Of a stretch of DNA of 64,000 nt, positions 41,475 through 50,591 are shown one piece after another. The notes beneath the pieces are model-generated. The model saw only the letters and a list, made by a program, of their open reading frames with translations, made no database searches and was not told where the DNA came from. Each line of letters opens with the position of its first letter. The stretch's first letter is position 1. This DNA is from Collinsella aerofaciens (GTDB taxonomy: Bacteria > Actinomycetota > Coriobacteriia > Coriobacteriales > Coriobacteriaceae), in NCBI GenBank assembly GCA_008668235.1, contig RQCP01000035.1, forward strand, positions 19,825-83,824. The letters run 5' to 3'. Made by a program: the position numbers and the translations under genes.

Positions 41475-42914
41475 CTAGTCCAGACGACGGGTCTGCGCCA
41501 CGTGCTTATACCAGTAGGCGCTTGCCTTGGGCGTGCGCTTCTGGGTTTCAAAGTCAACGTAGAAGAAGCCGTAACGCTTGTTGTAGCCATTGGTCCAGGA
41601 GAACTGATCCTGCAGGCTCCACAGGAAGTAGCCGCCTACGTTGACGCCAACCTCCATGGCCTTGAGCAACCAGCGCAGGTGCTGCTCGATGTAGTCGATG
41701 CGCGGCTGGTCGTCCACAAAACCGTCCTTGTAGGGGTCCTTGTAGCCCATGCCGTTCTCGGTGATGAAGATCTGCTTGTAGTTGGGGTAGCGCTGCTTAA
41801 TGTAGACGAGCAGATCGAACAGACCCTCGGGATAGATGATCCAGTCCCAGTCGGTGGTGGGGATGCCAGGCTTGTTCACATGCTCGCCAATACCCTTGAC
41901 GCGCCAGCGGCCAGTGCCCTTCTCGCCCGTACCGTTGTGGTGCAGGTCGTTCTCGCCGTCGTAAGCCTTCAAGAAGCGGCACTGATAGTTGTTAACGCCC
42001 AGGTAGTCGTTGTAGAGCGCTGCCTCGCGCATAATCTCGAGGTCCTCGTCCAAGATCTCGATGGTGCCGCCCGAGACGGCAGCCAGGCGGTTGGCGCACT
42101 CGAGGGTGTCGGGGGCATACTCGCCGCGGAACGTCGCGTCGAGCAAAAACTGGTTTTGCAGCACGTGCTCGTTGTTGGCGGCTTTGATGTCGGCGGGGTC
42201 GTTCTCGTTGAGCGGGTACTTAAACTCCAGCGACTGGATGACGCCGATTTTGCCCTTAAAGCCGCCGTTGTGGAAGGCCAGCACGGCCTTGGCGTGGGCG
42301 AGCATCATGTTGTGCTCGCACTGGAAGGCCTCGGCCAGATGCGCCTTGACGCCACCGGGGAAGGTGCCCTCGATGTAGGTGTTGGAGGCGTCGGCCCAGA
42401 TCTCGTTAAAGGTGAACCAGTAGGTCACCTGGTCGGCGTACTCCTTAAAGCAGAAGGTGGCAAAGTCCACAAAGGCGTCGATGGTCTCGCGGTTGAGGAA
42501 GTCGCCCTTCTCAAAGAGGGGAAGCGGCGTATCGAAGTGATGCAGCGTGACGAACGGCTCAACGTGGTGCTTGTGGCACTCGGCGAAGAGATCGTGGTAG
42601 AACTGGACGCCCTCGGGGTTGATTTCGCCGGTGCCGTTGGGGAAGATGCGGCTCCAGGCGATGGAGAGGCGAATGCCGTTGATGCCGAACTCCTCGCACA
42701 GCTCCAGGTCGACGGGGTACTGGTTGTAGAAGTCCGAAGCGGGATCGGGGGAGAAGCGCCCCTGGGCCTCCAGAAAGTCGTCCCAGGCAACCTTGCCCTT
42801 ACCGTGAGTGCGGGTCTCGCCCTCTACCTGGTAGGCAGCGGTGGCGCCGCCAAAGACAAAGTCCTCGGGAAACTGCGCGGGCGGGTTGGTGACGCTAGCA
42901 GGATTAACGGACAT
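41475..42914 (-). CDS. lacG: 6-phospho-beta-galactosidase (module 3)
   Basis: The 479-residue GH1 enzyme has DFVFGGATAAYQVEG, acid/base Glu in WFTFNEIWADASN, nucleophile Glu in FITENGMGYKDPYKDG, and NGYNKRYGFFYVDFETQKRTPKA at the phosphate-binding end. It follows the most LacE-like permease of the window, with a 66-bp gap, so lactose-6-phosphate cleavage to galactose-6-phosphate and glucose is the best assignment. LacAB (48264, 48756) then process galactose-6-phosphate. Confidence 0.9.
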   Translation of the reverse strand: MSVNPASVTNPPAQFPEDFVFGGATAAYQVEGETRTHGKGKVAWDDFLEAQGRFSPDPASDFYNQYPVDLELCEEFGINGIRLSIAWSRIFPNGTGEINPEGVQFYHDLFAECHKHHVEPFVTLHHFDTPLPLFEKGDFLNRETIDAFVDFATFCFKEYADQVTYWFTFNEIWADASNTYIEGTFPGGVKAHLAEAFQCEHNMMLAHAKAVLAFHNGGFKGKIGVIQSLEFKYPLNENDPADIKAANNEHVLQNQFLLDATFRGEYAPDTLECANRLAAVSGGTIEILDEDLEIMREAALYNDYLGVNNYQCRFLKAYDGENDLHHNGTGEKGTGRWRVKGIGEHVNKPGIPTTDWDWIIYPEGLFDLLVYIKQRYPNYKQIFITENGMGYKDPYKDGFVDDQPRIDYIEQHLRWLLKAMEVGVNVGGYFLWSLQDQFSWTNGYNKRYGFFYVDFETQKRTPKASAYWYKHVAQTRRLD

Positions 42915-42980
42915 GATGATCCAATCGTCTAAATCGAAGGGCCAGCCGGTCTTGGATGGTCGGCTGGCCCTGGGCGTTAC

Positions 42981-44756
42981 TTACTTCGAGAGTTGCTCAC
43001 TCACGAAGGCGAGAGACTTGTCGCCGTTCTGGGAGAGCTCGATGTACTGCTTGCCACGGCAGGCGACGCACTTGTTGCCCACGCGCTCACAGTCCTTCTG
43101 CAGGTCGGCCAGGTAGCTTGCGGCCTGCGGGGCCAGGACGACCAGGTCAAAGTCGGGGAGCATGTCCACGTGGTTGCCATAGGCCTCGGCAGCGGTCTCG
43201 AGGTTAATGCCGCGCTCCTTGGCGGCCTTGGCCAGCGCGTTGGCGAGCAGGCCCGAGGTTCCGCCGCCCTGGCAGAGCACGAGCACGCGCTTGCCGTTGA
43301 GGTCGCTGGCGGTCGTTGTCTCGGCAGCGGGTGCTGCGGAAGCGGCGGGGGAGTCGGCCTTCACGGCCTCGGCAGCAGCGCCGGCGGCAACGCTCTTGGC
43401 GTCAGCCTTGCCCTGGAAGGCATCGTTGAGCTTGGCGGCCTTCTCGGCGTTCTTGGCGGCGAGCTCCTCCTGGGAGATCTCGGCCTCCTCGGCGCACTTC
43501 TGGGCGTCATAGGCACGGAAGAACGGGTAGTACAGAACGAAGTCGACGACCAGGATAAGGGCGAGCATCACAAAAGCGAGCGGCTGGAAGCCCAGGCCCA
43601 TGATGGTGCCGATGGGGCCGGGGACGGTCCAAGGCAGGGTGTACATAAAGCCGTTCATGCCCAAGAAGTCGATAAAGATCTTGAGGATCCAGATGTTGGC
43701 GATCGGGGCAAAGACAAACGGGACAAAGAAGACGGGGTTGAGCACGATGGGCGCGGCGAACAGCAGCGGCTCGTTGACGGCAAAGCAGACGGGGACGATG
43801 GCGGCCTTACCGACGGCGCGCATCTCCTGAGACTTGGCCAGGAAGCAGAACATAAAGACCAGGACGAGCGTGGCGCCGGTGCCGCCCATGCAGACGACGA
43901 AGTACTGGGCACCCTGGGTCAGGACAGCGGAAGCGTGCTGGCCGGCCTGGAACGCAGCCAGGTTGTCGGTCATGTTGGCAACGAGGGCGGCGGCGATGGC
44001 GGGCTCGACGATCGAGGGGCCGTGGACGCCCACGAACCAGAAGAGGCTCATGGCGCCGTAAATCACAGCGAGGCCGATATAGCCGTCGGCAGCGGTGAAC
44101 AGGGGCTGGAACACCTGGATGACGCCCTGGGCAAAGCAGAAGCCAAAAGCAGCGCGGAAGACGATGTCAAAGACCCAAAAGACGGTAATGCAGACGGAGA
44201 AGGGGATGATGTCCTTAAAGGTCTGCGAGATGTTGGGCGGAACCTGCTCGGGCATCTTGACGGTGATGTTGCGCTTAATGAAGAACTTGTAGATGATGCC
44301 GGTCACAAACGCAGCGATAAAGGCGGTCAGCAGGCCCTTGGAACCAAGGTAGGTGGTGTTGAAGCCGCTGGCGGCGTCCGTGGCGATGGTGTCGCTCGAA
44401 AGGAGCAAGAAGCCGATGATGGCCGCGCACATGCATGAGATAAAGTTAATCTGGTTATTCTTGGGCAGGTCGCGGTTCTGAGCGTCGGCGAAGTGCTTGG
44501 CCGTGGTGGCGGCGCAGGCGATGGCCAGGATGCCCATGGAGTAGTTGTAGCACTTCCACAGAGCGTTGTTGATGTCATCGGGCCAGTAGAAACCCCAGAT
44601 GTTGGGGACCGAGGCTACCAGGCAGAAGATGGACGAAAAGATGATGATGGGGATGACGGAGATAAAGCCGTCGCGGATCGCCTTGAGGTACTTGTTGCGG
44701 GCGATCGCGTTGAAAAAGGGCTGGCCCTTTTCGATGATGGCGATGAGTTGCTCCAT
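42981..44756 (-). CDS. lacE: Lactose-specific PTS EIICB permease (module 3)
   Basis: TAGGAGC precedes ATG 44756. The 591-residue protein opens MEQLIAIIEKGQPFFNAIAR and follows staphylococcal LacE closely as I recall it: VPNIWGFYWPDDIN, NNQINFISCMCAAIIGFLLL, KMPEQVPPNISQTFKDIIPF, FTAADGYIGLAVIYG, HGPSIVEPAIAA. A long Ala/Lys/Glu linker follows, then IIB with its Cys in KRVLVLCQGGGTSGLLANAL. First gene of the lacE-lacG operon. It receives phosphate from LacF (46333), which lies on the other side of the divergent LacI gene. Confidence 0.92.
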   Translation of the reverse strand: MEQLIAIIEKGQPFFNAIARNKYLKAIRDGFISVIPIIIFSSIFCLVASVPNIWGFYWPDDINNALWKCYNYSMGILAIACAATTAKHFADAQNRDLPKNNQINFISCMCAAIIGFLLLSSDTIATDAASGFNTTYLGSKGLLTAFIAAFVTGIIYKFFIKRNITVKMPEQVPPNISQTFKDIIPFSVCITVFWVFDIVFRAAFGFCFAQGVIQVFQPLFTAADGYIGLAVIYGAMSLFWFVGVHGPSIVEPAIAAALVANMTDNLAAFQAGQHASAVLTQGAQYFVVCMGGTGATLVLVFMFCFLAKSQEMRAVGKAAIVPVCFAVNEPLLFAAPIVLNPVFFVPFVFAPIANIWILKIFIDFLGMNGFMYTLPWTVPGPIGTIMGLGFQPLAFVMLALILVVDFVLYYPFFRAYDAQKCAEEAEISQEELAAKNAEKAAKLNDAFQGKADAKSVAAGAAAEAVKADSPAASAAPAAETTTASDLNGKRVLVLCQGGGTSGLLANALAKAAKERGINLETAAEAYGNHVDMLPDFDLVVLAPQAASYLADLQKDCERVGNKCVACRGKQYIELSQNGDKSLAFVSEQLSK

Positions 44757-44815
44757 GCAATGCTCCTAAGAGTCGGTGGGTTAGCAACGATGGTAGCTTT
44801 TGACGTTCGGCTGCT

Positions 44816-45099
44816 AAAATGTTGACGTTGCCATTTTGTGACACAAAAAAGGACGCGAACCGGTGGTTCCTGTGCCTGCGAACCGTCGATTCCTTACGCG
44901 TAAACGTTTGAGCCGCCCGGTGGCTCTGTGTTTGCACAATGGCAACGTTAACATTTGGGCGACAAAAGCCGTTCGGGGAAGCAAAAATGTCGGTGAACGG
45001 TAGGTTTTGGGTGGTGAGCGTATGGTGGGGGAGGCGTTAGATATACTTGAAGACGTTTCATTTGACTGCGTAGGGTGCCACTAATGGCATCGTTGACAT
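44816..45099. promoter_or_regulatory. LacI-type operators and LytTR-like pair, module 3
   Basis: Operators AAAATGTTGACG/TTGCCATTTT (44816-44837), AATGGCAACGTTAACATT (44938-44955) and AATGGCATCGTTGACAT (45083-45099) share an A-T-G-x-x-A-x-CGTT-x-x-CAT core. On the minus strand TACGCTCAC (45014-45022), 12 bases, ACCGTTCAC (44993-45001) form a LytTR-like pair pointing to lacE. No gene in this 357-bp gap. Confidence 0.6.
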
Positions 45100-45113
45100 A
45101 GAAAGATCGACCT

Positions 45114-46118
45114 ATGGCCGCTGTTAAAAAATCGGTATCCGTCAAAGACGTGGCGCGCCTCGCGGGCGTCTCGGAGCAGACGGTCTCGCGCACCGTGCAC
45201 GATTCGCCCAGTGTGCGCCCCGAGACCAAGGAACGCGTGCGTGCCGCCATGCGCGAGCTGGGGTATCGCCCCAATTTTGCCGGTCGATCGCTGCGCCGTG
45301 GCAAGTTTAAGACCGTCGGCGTCGCCATGTTCAACATTACCGGTACCGGCAACCTCGACCGTATGGAGGGCTTTGCCGCCGCGGCCGACAAACATGGCTA
45401 TGCCATCACCCTCACTAAAGTAGATGGACATCCCTATACCCTCGAGAGCGCATCGTCGCGTATGAGCGCGCTGCCGGTAGACGGCATGGTCGTGATCATG
45501 AATCGCATGCCAGCGGACTTTGGCACCTTCGAGCCGCTGCCCGGCATGCAGACGGTGCTCGTTACGATGCTGGAGCACCCGCTCTGTTCAACGGTCGATA
45601 ACGACCAGTTCGATTGCTCGCGCCAGGTGGTCGAGTACTTGCTGGGGCGGGGGCACAAAACCGTGCACTTTATCTCGTGTCCCGAGCGCTCGCTTTCGGG
45701 CATGCGGCGCGAGGAAGGCTGGCGCGAGACATTGCGCGCGCATGGAATTGAGCCGCCGCGACTCGTCCGTGGGGATTGGACGGCACAGAGCGGATATGCT
45801 GCCGGTCAGGCTCTGGCGGAAGATCCGACCTGTACGGCCATTTATGCTTCCAACGATGCCATGGCATACGGCTGCATTCGCGGGCTCGAGTCATGCGGAA
45901 GGCGTGTGCCCGAGGACGTGAGTGTGGTGGGTGTTGATGACAGCCTGGGCGATATCGTGCCCGACCGTCGCCTGACCACGGTGCGCTTTGACAACAAGCG
46001 CGTCGGCATGTGGGCGGTCGACAAGATTGCCGACGCCGATGGGGGTGCGTCTGGCGTGGAGCACATGCTGATCCCCGGTGTGCTAGTAGAGGGCGATACG
46101 GTGCGCGATTTGTGTTAG
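45114..46118 (+). CDS. LacI-family regulator (module 3)
   Basis: The 334-residue protein starts at ATG 45114 with a weak ribosome site. It has the LacI HTH (VSVKDVARLAGVSEQTVSRTVHDSPSVRPET), hinge RPNFAGRSLRRG and sensor domain (TVGVAMFNITGTGN, LPVDGMVVIMNRM, GHKTVHFISCPERS, TAIYASNDAMAYGC, VSVVGVDDSLGDI). Divergent from lacE-lacG, upstream of lacF; the ATGGCAACGTTAACAT-type sites are its probable operators. Confidence 0.9.
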   Translation: MAAVKKSVSVKDVARLAGVSEQTVSRTVHDSPSVRPETKERVRAAMRELGYRPNFAGRSLRRGKFKTVGVAMFNITGTGNLDRMEGFAAAADKHGYAITLTKVDGHPYTLESASSRMSALPVDGMVVIMNRMPADFGTFEPLPGMQTVLVTMLEHPLCSTVDNDQFDCSRQVVEYLLGRGHKTVHFISCPERSLSGMRREEGWRETLRAHGIEPPRLVRGDWTAQSGYAAGQALAEDPTCTAIYASNDAMAYGCIRGLESCGRRVPEDVSVVGVDDSLGDIVPDRRLTTVRFDNKRVGMWAVDKIADADGGASGVEHMLIPGVLVEGDTVRDLC

Positions 46119-46178
46119 GGTGCGGTCCTGTTTGGGTTGCCGATAATTGTGTTTGATATTGTTCAGATTGGTTTAAAA

Positions 46179-46208
46179 ACCGTTCACGGGCGAAAAGTGA
46201 CCGTTCAT
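46179..46208 (+). promoter_or_regulatory. LytTR-like direct-repeat pair upstream of lacF
   Basis: ACCGTTCAC (46179-46187), 12 bases, ACCGTTCAT (46200-46208) on the plus strand, pointing to lacF. This is the cleanest copy of the motif. Confidence 0.6.
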
Positions 46209-46238
46209 AGCTCGAAATTACGTTTTGAGCTGTTCTTT

Positions 46239-46260
46239 TTTGTTTGAATGTTATTGTTTC
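46239..46260. promoter_or_regulatory. Candidate DeoR/LacR-type operator before lacF
   Basis: TTTGTTTGAATG (46239-46250) runs straight into TTATTGTTTC (46251-46260). It shares GTTATTGTTT with the deoR promoter (24481-24490) and TGTT(T/C)GAATGT with the lacA upstream region (48140-48150). Confidence 0.4.
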
Positions 46261-46332
46261 TGTCATACACAACGCAGCGCGTATGCCCGGACGCGATGCT
46301 CTCCATTGGTTCATATGTGAAAGGAACGCAAC

Positions 46333-46671
46333 ATGGCAACCAAAGAAGAAATCTCGATGGTTGGATTCGAGATTGTCGCATACGCAGGTGACGCCCAGAC
46401 CGATCTGCTTGCAGCGCTCGATGCTGCTCGCGAGGGTGACTTTGAGAAGGCCGAACAGCTGCACAAGGATGCCAGCGATGCACTTATCGGCGCCCACGAC
46501 ACGCAGACCAAGCTGCTTTCGCAGGAGGCCGGCGGTGGCGAGATGGAGATGACCTTCATCATGGCTCACGCTCAGGACACTCTCATGACCACTATGATCC
46601 TGGAGAAGCAGACCCGCTTTACCATCGATGCCTACAAGCGCATCGCCGAGCTCGAGGCCAAGCTCGCCTAA
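46333..46671 (+). CDS. lacF: Lactose/cellobiose-type PTS EIIA component
   Basis: GAAAGGAACGC precedes ATG 46333. The 112-residue all-helical protein matches LacF. MVGFEIVAYAGDAQTDLLAAL starts the first helix. The phospho-accepting His79 lies in MTFIMAHAQDTLMTTM, with the metal-binding Asp82 of the trimer core shortly after. RFTIDAYKRIAELEAK ends the protein. It is the only lactose-type IIA in the window and must serve at least LacE, and probably all four EIICB permeases (27633, 32962, 36440, 42981). Monocistronic with its own terminator. Confidence 0.92.
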   Translation: MATKEEISMVGFEIVAYAGDAQTDLLAALDAAREGDFEKAEQLHKDASDALIGAHDTQTKLLSQEAGGGEMEMTFIMAHAQDTLMTTMILEKQTRFTIDAYKRIAELEAKLA

Positions 46672-46700
46672 CGAGCCCTCACAACCAAGTCCCCTTCCAA

Positions 46701-46732
46701 AAGCTCTGCCGCTACCCGCGGCAGAGCTTTTT
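46701..46732 (+). terminator. Terminator of lacF
   Basis: AAGCTCTGCCGC (46701-46712)/GCGGCAGAGCTT (46718-46729) followed by TTTC. Confidence 0.92.
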
Positions 46733-46745
46733 CTGTCCTCCTCCA

Positions 46746-46856
46746 AGTTGCGGTGAAATGGGGACTGAATAGGGGCCGGCGAGCGCAAAACAATCCCTAT
46801 TCCACCGCAACTCATCCCGAGATAGTCATTGAGGACGTTCTTAAACGACTAGTCGT
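46746..46856. repeat. Small inverted repeat and dispersed repeat remnants
   Basis: AGTTGCGGTG (46746-46755)/CACCGCAACT (46803-46812) with inner AATAGGG/CCCTATT pairing forms a 67-bp foldback. Just after it, TCATTGAGGACGTTCTTAAA (46826-46845) recurs at 51698-51717 with one change, followed by the palindrome AACGACTAGTCGTT (46843-46856). Confidence 0.55.
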
Positions 46857-46956
46857 TGGGGGCAGTCTTGGAGCTTCTGCACGCCCTCCCGTTCGGTTTT
46901 TCGATGGGTGGGTATACTTCCATCCGCAATGCAGGCCGGAATGAGGAGGTGTCCAA

Positions 46957-47958
46957 ATGCCGGACAACGGATTGATTCAAAAGACAGATGCGCACGAGAT
47001 GGCTCATGGGCGTCCTGTCCAGATAACCGAGCATACGACGGTAACCGAGCTGCAGCCCAGCCTGTCCGATGTCGTGTGCGCAAACAAAAAGCTGCAGATT
47101 GGCTTTATCGTTGCGCTCGTGGTACTGGCGCTGTTGTCGGGCTTTGTAGCTCGTCCGCATTTTGCCGATACCAAGACTTGGGACTCCACCATCGAGGTCA
47201 TCGATCAAAAGAAGGGCAATGTTTTGGCGCTCACAACCTCGTGCGTCGCCCTATCTGCGGGTATCACTGCGCTGCCGGGCGATACAGGAACGCCAGTTGC
47301 CGAGCAGCTCGCGCAGCTTTCGGGAAACTTGGGTATCGTGCTTGCCGTGCTCTACCTCGAGAAATACCTGCTGACCATTTTATGGTCGGTCGGGCTGGGC
47401 ATCCTGATTCCGTTCTCGCTCGTACTCTTCGCGGTGTCGCTTGGCATTCACGGACGCTGGAGCACGAGCGCAGTCATTCGCCGCGTGGCAACGCGTGTGC
47501 TGGTGGTCGCCATGATCGGCATGGCGCTTGTACCCGCGAGCGTGTGGGTATCGCAAAAGGTCGATGAGACGTATCAGGTGAGTATCGAGCAGACAGAGCA
47601 AAAGGCGACTGAAGCGAGCAAGACGAGCTCCACAAAGAGCGAAAAGAAGTCTGAGACTACGGAAAACAAGAATGTACTTGAGCAGCTGACCGATGGGGCA
47701 TCGAGTCTACTTACATCGGTGACCGACAGTGCCAAGCAGATGACCGACGAGATCGTGCAGCAGGTGACCGATCTGATTGAAGGCGTCATCGTGATGATCG
47801 TGACTTCGTGCGTTATCCCGCTGCTGGTGCTCGTGGCGTTCCTGTGGCTGGGCCACGTGCTGCTGGGGATCGATATTTCCGGCCCGGCGAACTATTTGAC
47901 GGGTCGTTTCTTGAGCGCTCCGTCCAAGCACGCCAAAAAGGGCGGGCAGTCCGAGTAG
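46957..47958 (+). CDS. Multi-pass membrane protein of unknown function
   Basis: GAGGAGGTG precedes ATG 46957. The 333-residue protein has a soluble N-terminus of about 45 residues, a membrane helix (IGFIVALVVLALLSGFVA), an extracytoplasmic loop and two to three helices (LGIVLAVLYLEKYLLTILWS, GLGILIPFSLVLFAVSL, VLVVAMIGMALVPASVWV). A Ser/Thr/Lys/Glu-rich coiled segment follows (about 205-275), then a last helix (VIVMIVTSCVIPLLVLVAFLWLG). No family recognised. It has its own terminator and lies between lacF and lacA, but nothing ties it to sugar use. Confidence 0.7.
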   Translation: MPDNGLIQKTDAHEMAHGRPVQITEHTTVTELQPSLSDVVCANKKLQIGFIVALVVLALLSGFVARPHFADTKTWDSTIEVIDQKKGNVLALTTSCVALSAGITALPGDTGTPVAEQLAQLSGNLGIVLAVLYLEKYLLTILWSVGLGILIPFSLVLFAVSLGIHGRWSTSAVIRRVATRVLVVAMIGMALVPASVWVSQKVDETYQVSIEQTEQKATEASKTSSTKSEKKSETTENKNVLEQLTDGASSLLTSVTDSAKQMTDEIVQQVTDLIEGVIVMIVTSCVIPLLVLVAFLWLGHVLLGIDISGPANYLTGRFLSAPSKHAKKGGQSE

Positions 47959-47993
47959 CTAAAACAGCTGTATATACCGGGGAATACCGCCGA

Positions 47994-48026
47994 AGGGCGG
48001 CGAGACACGTTCTCGGCCGCCCTTTT
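47994..48026 (+). terminator. Terminator of the membrane protein gene
   Basis: AGGGCGGCGAG pairs with CTCGGCCGCCCT (one bulge), followed by TTTGTTTG. Confidence 0.85.
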
Positions 48027-48061
48027 GTTTGTTGAATACGCGGTCGCTACGTCCGCGCCGG

Positions 48062-48093
48062 GCTCAAACGGCCAGCAATCATCCGTAAACGGT
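48062..48093 (-). promoter_or_regulatory. LytTR-like direct-repeat pair upstream of lacA
   Basis: Minus strand ACCGTTTAC (48085-48093), 12 bases, GCCGTTTGA (48064-48072). Orientation is opposite to lacAB. Further down, TGTTC...GAACA (48140-48169) encloses TTCAAATAA, a possible regulator site. Confidence 0.45.
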
Positions 48094-48263
48094 ATTTGTC
48101 AAAAAAGAACAAAGATAAACAAATAATTCTTGCAGTTGATGTTCGAATGTGTTCAAATAAACATGAACAGTGAAGAACCGCACATTCAGATGCCCGGACC
48201 TGAACGCGATTCAACACTTCCAAACAGAAACTACGCACCTGCGTATCTCTCAAGGAGGATGTC

Positions 48264-48692
48264 ATGAGGGTTGTAATCGCTTCCGATGCCGACGGTATGT
48301 CGATGAAGGAGTCCATCAAGGAGATGCTCATCGCTGACGGTCACGAGGTCGTCGACTATTCCGAGACCCCTGCCGCGGACTTTGTCGATTCCGCGACCGC
48401 CGTTGCCAAGGACCTGCTGGAGCACAAGGATTCCCAGGGCTTCGCATTCGATAAGTACGGCGTCGGCTCCTATATGGCCGCCGTCAAGATCAAGGGCATG
48501 GTCGTCGCCAACATTTCCGACGAGCGTTCCGCCTACATGACCCGCGAGCACAACGGCTCGCGCATGGTCACCATGGGCCCGGGCGTTGTGGGCACCGAGG
48601 TCGCCAAGAAGATCGCCCGCGAGTTCCTGCGCGCCCAGTACGCCGGCGGCCGTCACCAGATCCGTGTCGACATGCTCAACAAGATGGCCTAA
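48264..48692 (+). CDS. lacA: Galactose-6-phosphate isomerase subunit LacA
   Basis: AAGGAGG precedes ATG 48264. The 142-residue RpiB/LacA-family protein has MRVVIASDADGMSMKESIKE, VDYSETPAADFVDSATAVAK, GSYMAAVKIKGMVVANISDE, YMTREHNGSRMVTMGPGVVG and GGRHQIRVDMLNKMA. The last two are near-diagnostic for LacA. With LacB it converts galactose-6-phosphate to tagatose-6-phosphate. Its upstream region resembles that of lacF (shared ATGCCCGGAC and GTT(T/C)GAATGT), suggesting common control. Confidence 0.94.
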   Translation: MRVVIASDADGMSMKESIKEMLIADGHEVVDYSETPAADFVDSATAVAKDLLEHKDSQGFAFDKYGVGSYMAAVKIKGMVVANISDERSAYMTREHNGSRMVTMGPGVVGTEVAKKIAREFLRAQYAGGRHQIRVDMLNKMA

Positions 48693-48755
48693 CGAGAGCC
48701 ACCGAGAACTCGAACTTCTACCTCAACTTGTGAATTCAGACGAAAGGACGTTCTG

Positions 48756-49280
48756 ATGAAGAAGACCATCGCAATCGGTTGCGACCATATCGTTACGGAC
48801 GAGAAGATCTATCTGGCCGACCGCCTGGAGCAGGCTGGCTACAAGGTGCTCGACTGCGGCACCTACAGCCACACCCGTACGCACTATCCCATCTACGGTA
48901 AGGCCGTGGGCGAGGCTGTTGCCAGCGGCAAGGCCGACTTTGGCGTGGCCCTGTGCGGCACCGGCATCGGCATCACCAACGCCGTCAACAAGGTTCCCGG
49001 CGCCCGCTGCGCCCTGGTCCGCGACATGACCTCTGCCCTGTATGCCCGTCGCGAGCTCAACGCCAACATCGTGGGCTTTGGCGGCAAGATCACCGGCGAG
49101 TTCCTGATGGCCGATATCATGCTTGCCTTCCTGGAGGAGCCCTACGAGAAGACCCCCGAGCACGATGCCCTGATTGCCAAGATCGATGCCTGCAATAAGG
49201 CCGACGCTGAGGCTCAGGCTGACCCGCACTTCTTTGACGAGTTCCTCGAGAAGTGGGACCGCGGCGAATACCACGACTAA
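48756..49280 (+). CDS. lacB: Galactose-6-phosphate isomerase subunit LacB
   Basis: CGAAAGGACG precedes ATG 48756. The 174-residue protein has [60 protein letters not shown] (catalytic-site Cys/Thr region of the RpiB fold), [20 protein letters not shown] and [18 protein letters not shown]. Length and motifs match LacB. It forms the active heteromer with LacA, encoded 63 bp upstream in the same operon. Confidence 0.94.
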   Translation: MKKTIAIGCDHIVTDEKIYLADRLEQAGYKVLDCGTYSHTRTHYPIYGKAVGEAVASGKADFGVALCGTGIGITNAVNKVPGARCALVRDMTSALYARRELNANIVGFGGKITGEFLMADIMLAFLEEPYEKTPEHDALIAKIDACNKADAEAQADPHFFDEFLEKWDRGEYHD

Positions 49281-49286
49281 TTAGGT

Positions 49287-49310
49287 TCCGGCGTTCTGCC
49301 GAACGCCGGA
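49287..49310 (+). terminator. Hairpin after lacB
   Basis: TCCGGCGTTC (49287-49296)/GAACGCCGGA (49301-49310), perfect 10-bp stem with a TGCC loop and no T run. Confidence 0.6.
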
Positions 49311-49324
49311 CCGGTCGACGCTGC

Positions 49325-49425
49325 GCGGCGCTCAGGCACCCCATCTCGCCGCTCAAACCGTCGCTCGCGTACATGAAGTACGCGTCGCTCCTCTTTCGCG
49401 GCGACCTGGGGCACCTGAGCGCCGC
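49325..49425. repeat. Long imperfect hairpin between lacB and lacX copy 2
   Basis: GCGGCGCTCAGG (49325-49336) pairs with CCTGAGCGCCGC (49414-49425). Further pairing lies inside, and GCGTACATGAAGTACGC (49367-49383) is at the tip. No coding capacity; the remaining 49426-49656 shows nothing recognisable. Confidence 0.6.
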
Positions 49426-49656
49426 TCGCTGACGTTTGAGTGACCTGTGAGATCGCCCCTGTTGTTGCGAAGCTTTCTGGTTCAGTAAGCTGCTCCGATA
49501 ACACGTTTGCTTGCTGAGCTTGTGGGCTTTGTTTTGGCGGGACCCGGTATTCTGCAGCTTTTCAATTGACGGCTCGCGTTTCTGTGAGGGGGCGCGGGCC
49601 GGTTTTCTATCAGCCCTATTGACTTGGCGGGCTGTCGTAAGAAAGGGAAGGCTCCT

Positions 49657-50538
49657 ATGGAGTTTGTTCTTGATAACGGTTCTATCCGCGTAGCACTGAG
49701 CACGGCGGGCGGCTCGTTCACCTCAATTGTGGCCGACGGTCGCGAGTATCTGTGGCAGGGCGATCCGGCGGTGTGGTCGGGCCAGGCACCTATTTGCTTC
49801 CCGATCTGCGGCGGTCTTCGTGACGGTCGCGCAATGACCATGGGCGGCCGCGAGGTAAAGCTCGCCCGCCACGGCTTTGCGCGCAAACAGGAGTGGAAGC
49901 TCGAGGAACAGAGCGACAACATGGTTGCGCTGAGCCTAAGCTCTACCGACCATGCCGAGTTGCTCGAGCAGTACCCGTATCCGTTTAAGATCGTTGCTCG
50001 TTACACGATTGATTCGGAAAAGGTGGCCGTGTCGTACGAGGTGACCAATGAGGGCACCGAGGACATGCCGTTCTTTGTGGGCGGTCACCCCGGCTTTAAG
50101 TGTCCGCTCGACGAGGGCGAGTCCTATGACGACTACGAGCTTCGTTTTGAACAGCGTGAGGCCACCGAGCTCTGTACTGCCGTTCCCTCGACGGGCCTGA
50201 TTGATGTTGAGCATCGCAGCAAGAACCCCATGATCGGCCAGAACCTGCCGCTGACCCACGAACTCTTTGACTTCGCGGAGACCATCTTTGACGTGCTCGA
50301 GAGCCGCGTGGTTACGCTGACCAAGAAAACTGAGGACAAGGGCGTGCGCCTGACGTTCCCCGATATGCCGTACCTGATTGTGTGGAGCAAGCCCGAGGGC
50401 GACTTTGTGGCTGTTGAACCGTGGGGCGGCCTGTCCACCTGCTCCGACGAGGACGATATTCTGGAGCACAAGCGTGGCTGCCTGGTTGCCAAGCCGGGGG
50501 AGACCGTTACCCGCGGCTTTGAGATCGAGATCCTTTAA
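49657..50538 (+). CDS. lacX: LacX-like aldose 1-epimerase family protein (copy 2)
   Basis: GGGAAGG precedes ATG 49657. The 293-residue protein is the same length as copy 1 (19470) and very similar over its whole length (YLWQGDPAVWSGQAPICFPI, FARKQEWKL, FFVGGHPGFKCPLDEGE, IVWSKPEGDFVAVEPWGG). It precedes a matching kinase copy, so the lacX-lacC pair was duplicated as a unit. Role as for copy 1; here it stands beside lacAB in the galactose-6-phosphate route. Confidence 0.86.
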   Translation: MEFVLDNGSIRVALSTAGGSFTSIVADGREYLWQGDPAVWSGQAPICFPICGGLRDGRAMTMGGREVKLARHGFARKQEWKLEEQSDNMVALSLSSTDHAELLEQYPYPFKIVARYTIDSEKVAVSYEVTNEGTEDMPFFVGGHPGFKCPLDEGESYDDYELRFEQREATELCTAVPSTGLIDVEHRSKNPMIGQNLPLTHELFDFAETIFDVLESRVVTLTKKTEDKGVRLTFPDMPYLIVWSKPEGDFVAVEPWGGLSTCSDEDDILEHKRGCLVAKPGETVTRGFEIEIL

Positions 50539-50591
50539 CGAGTTATCGTATGTTTGGGGCGGGTCATGCCGCCCCGGAACAGGAGTTCAAT

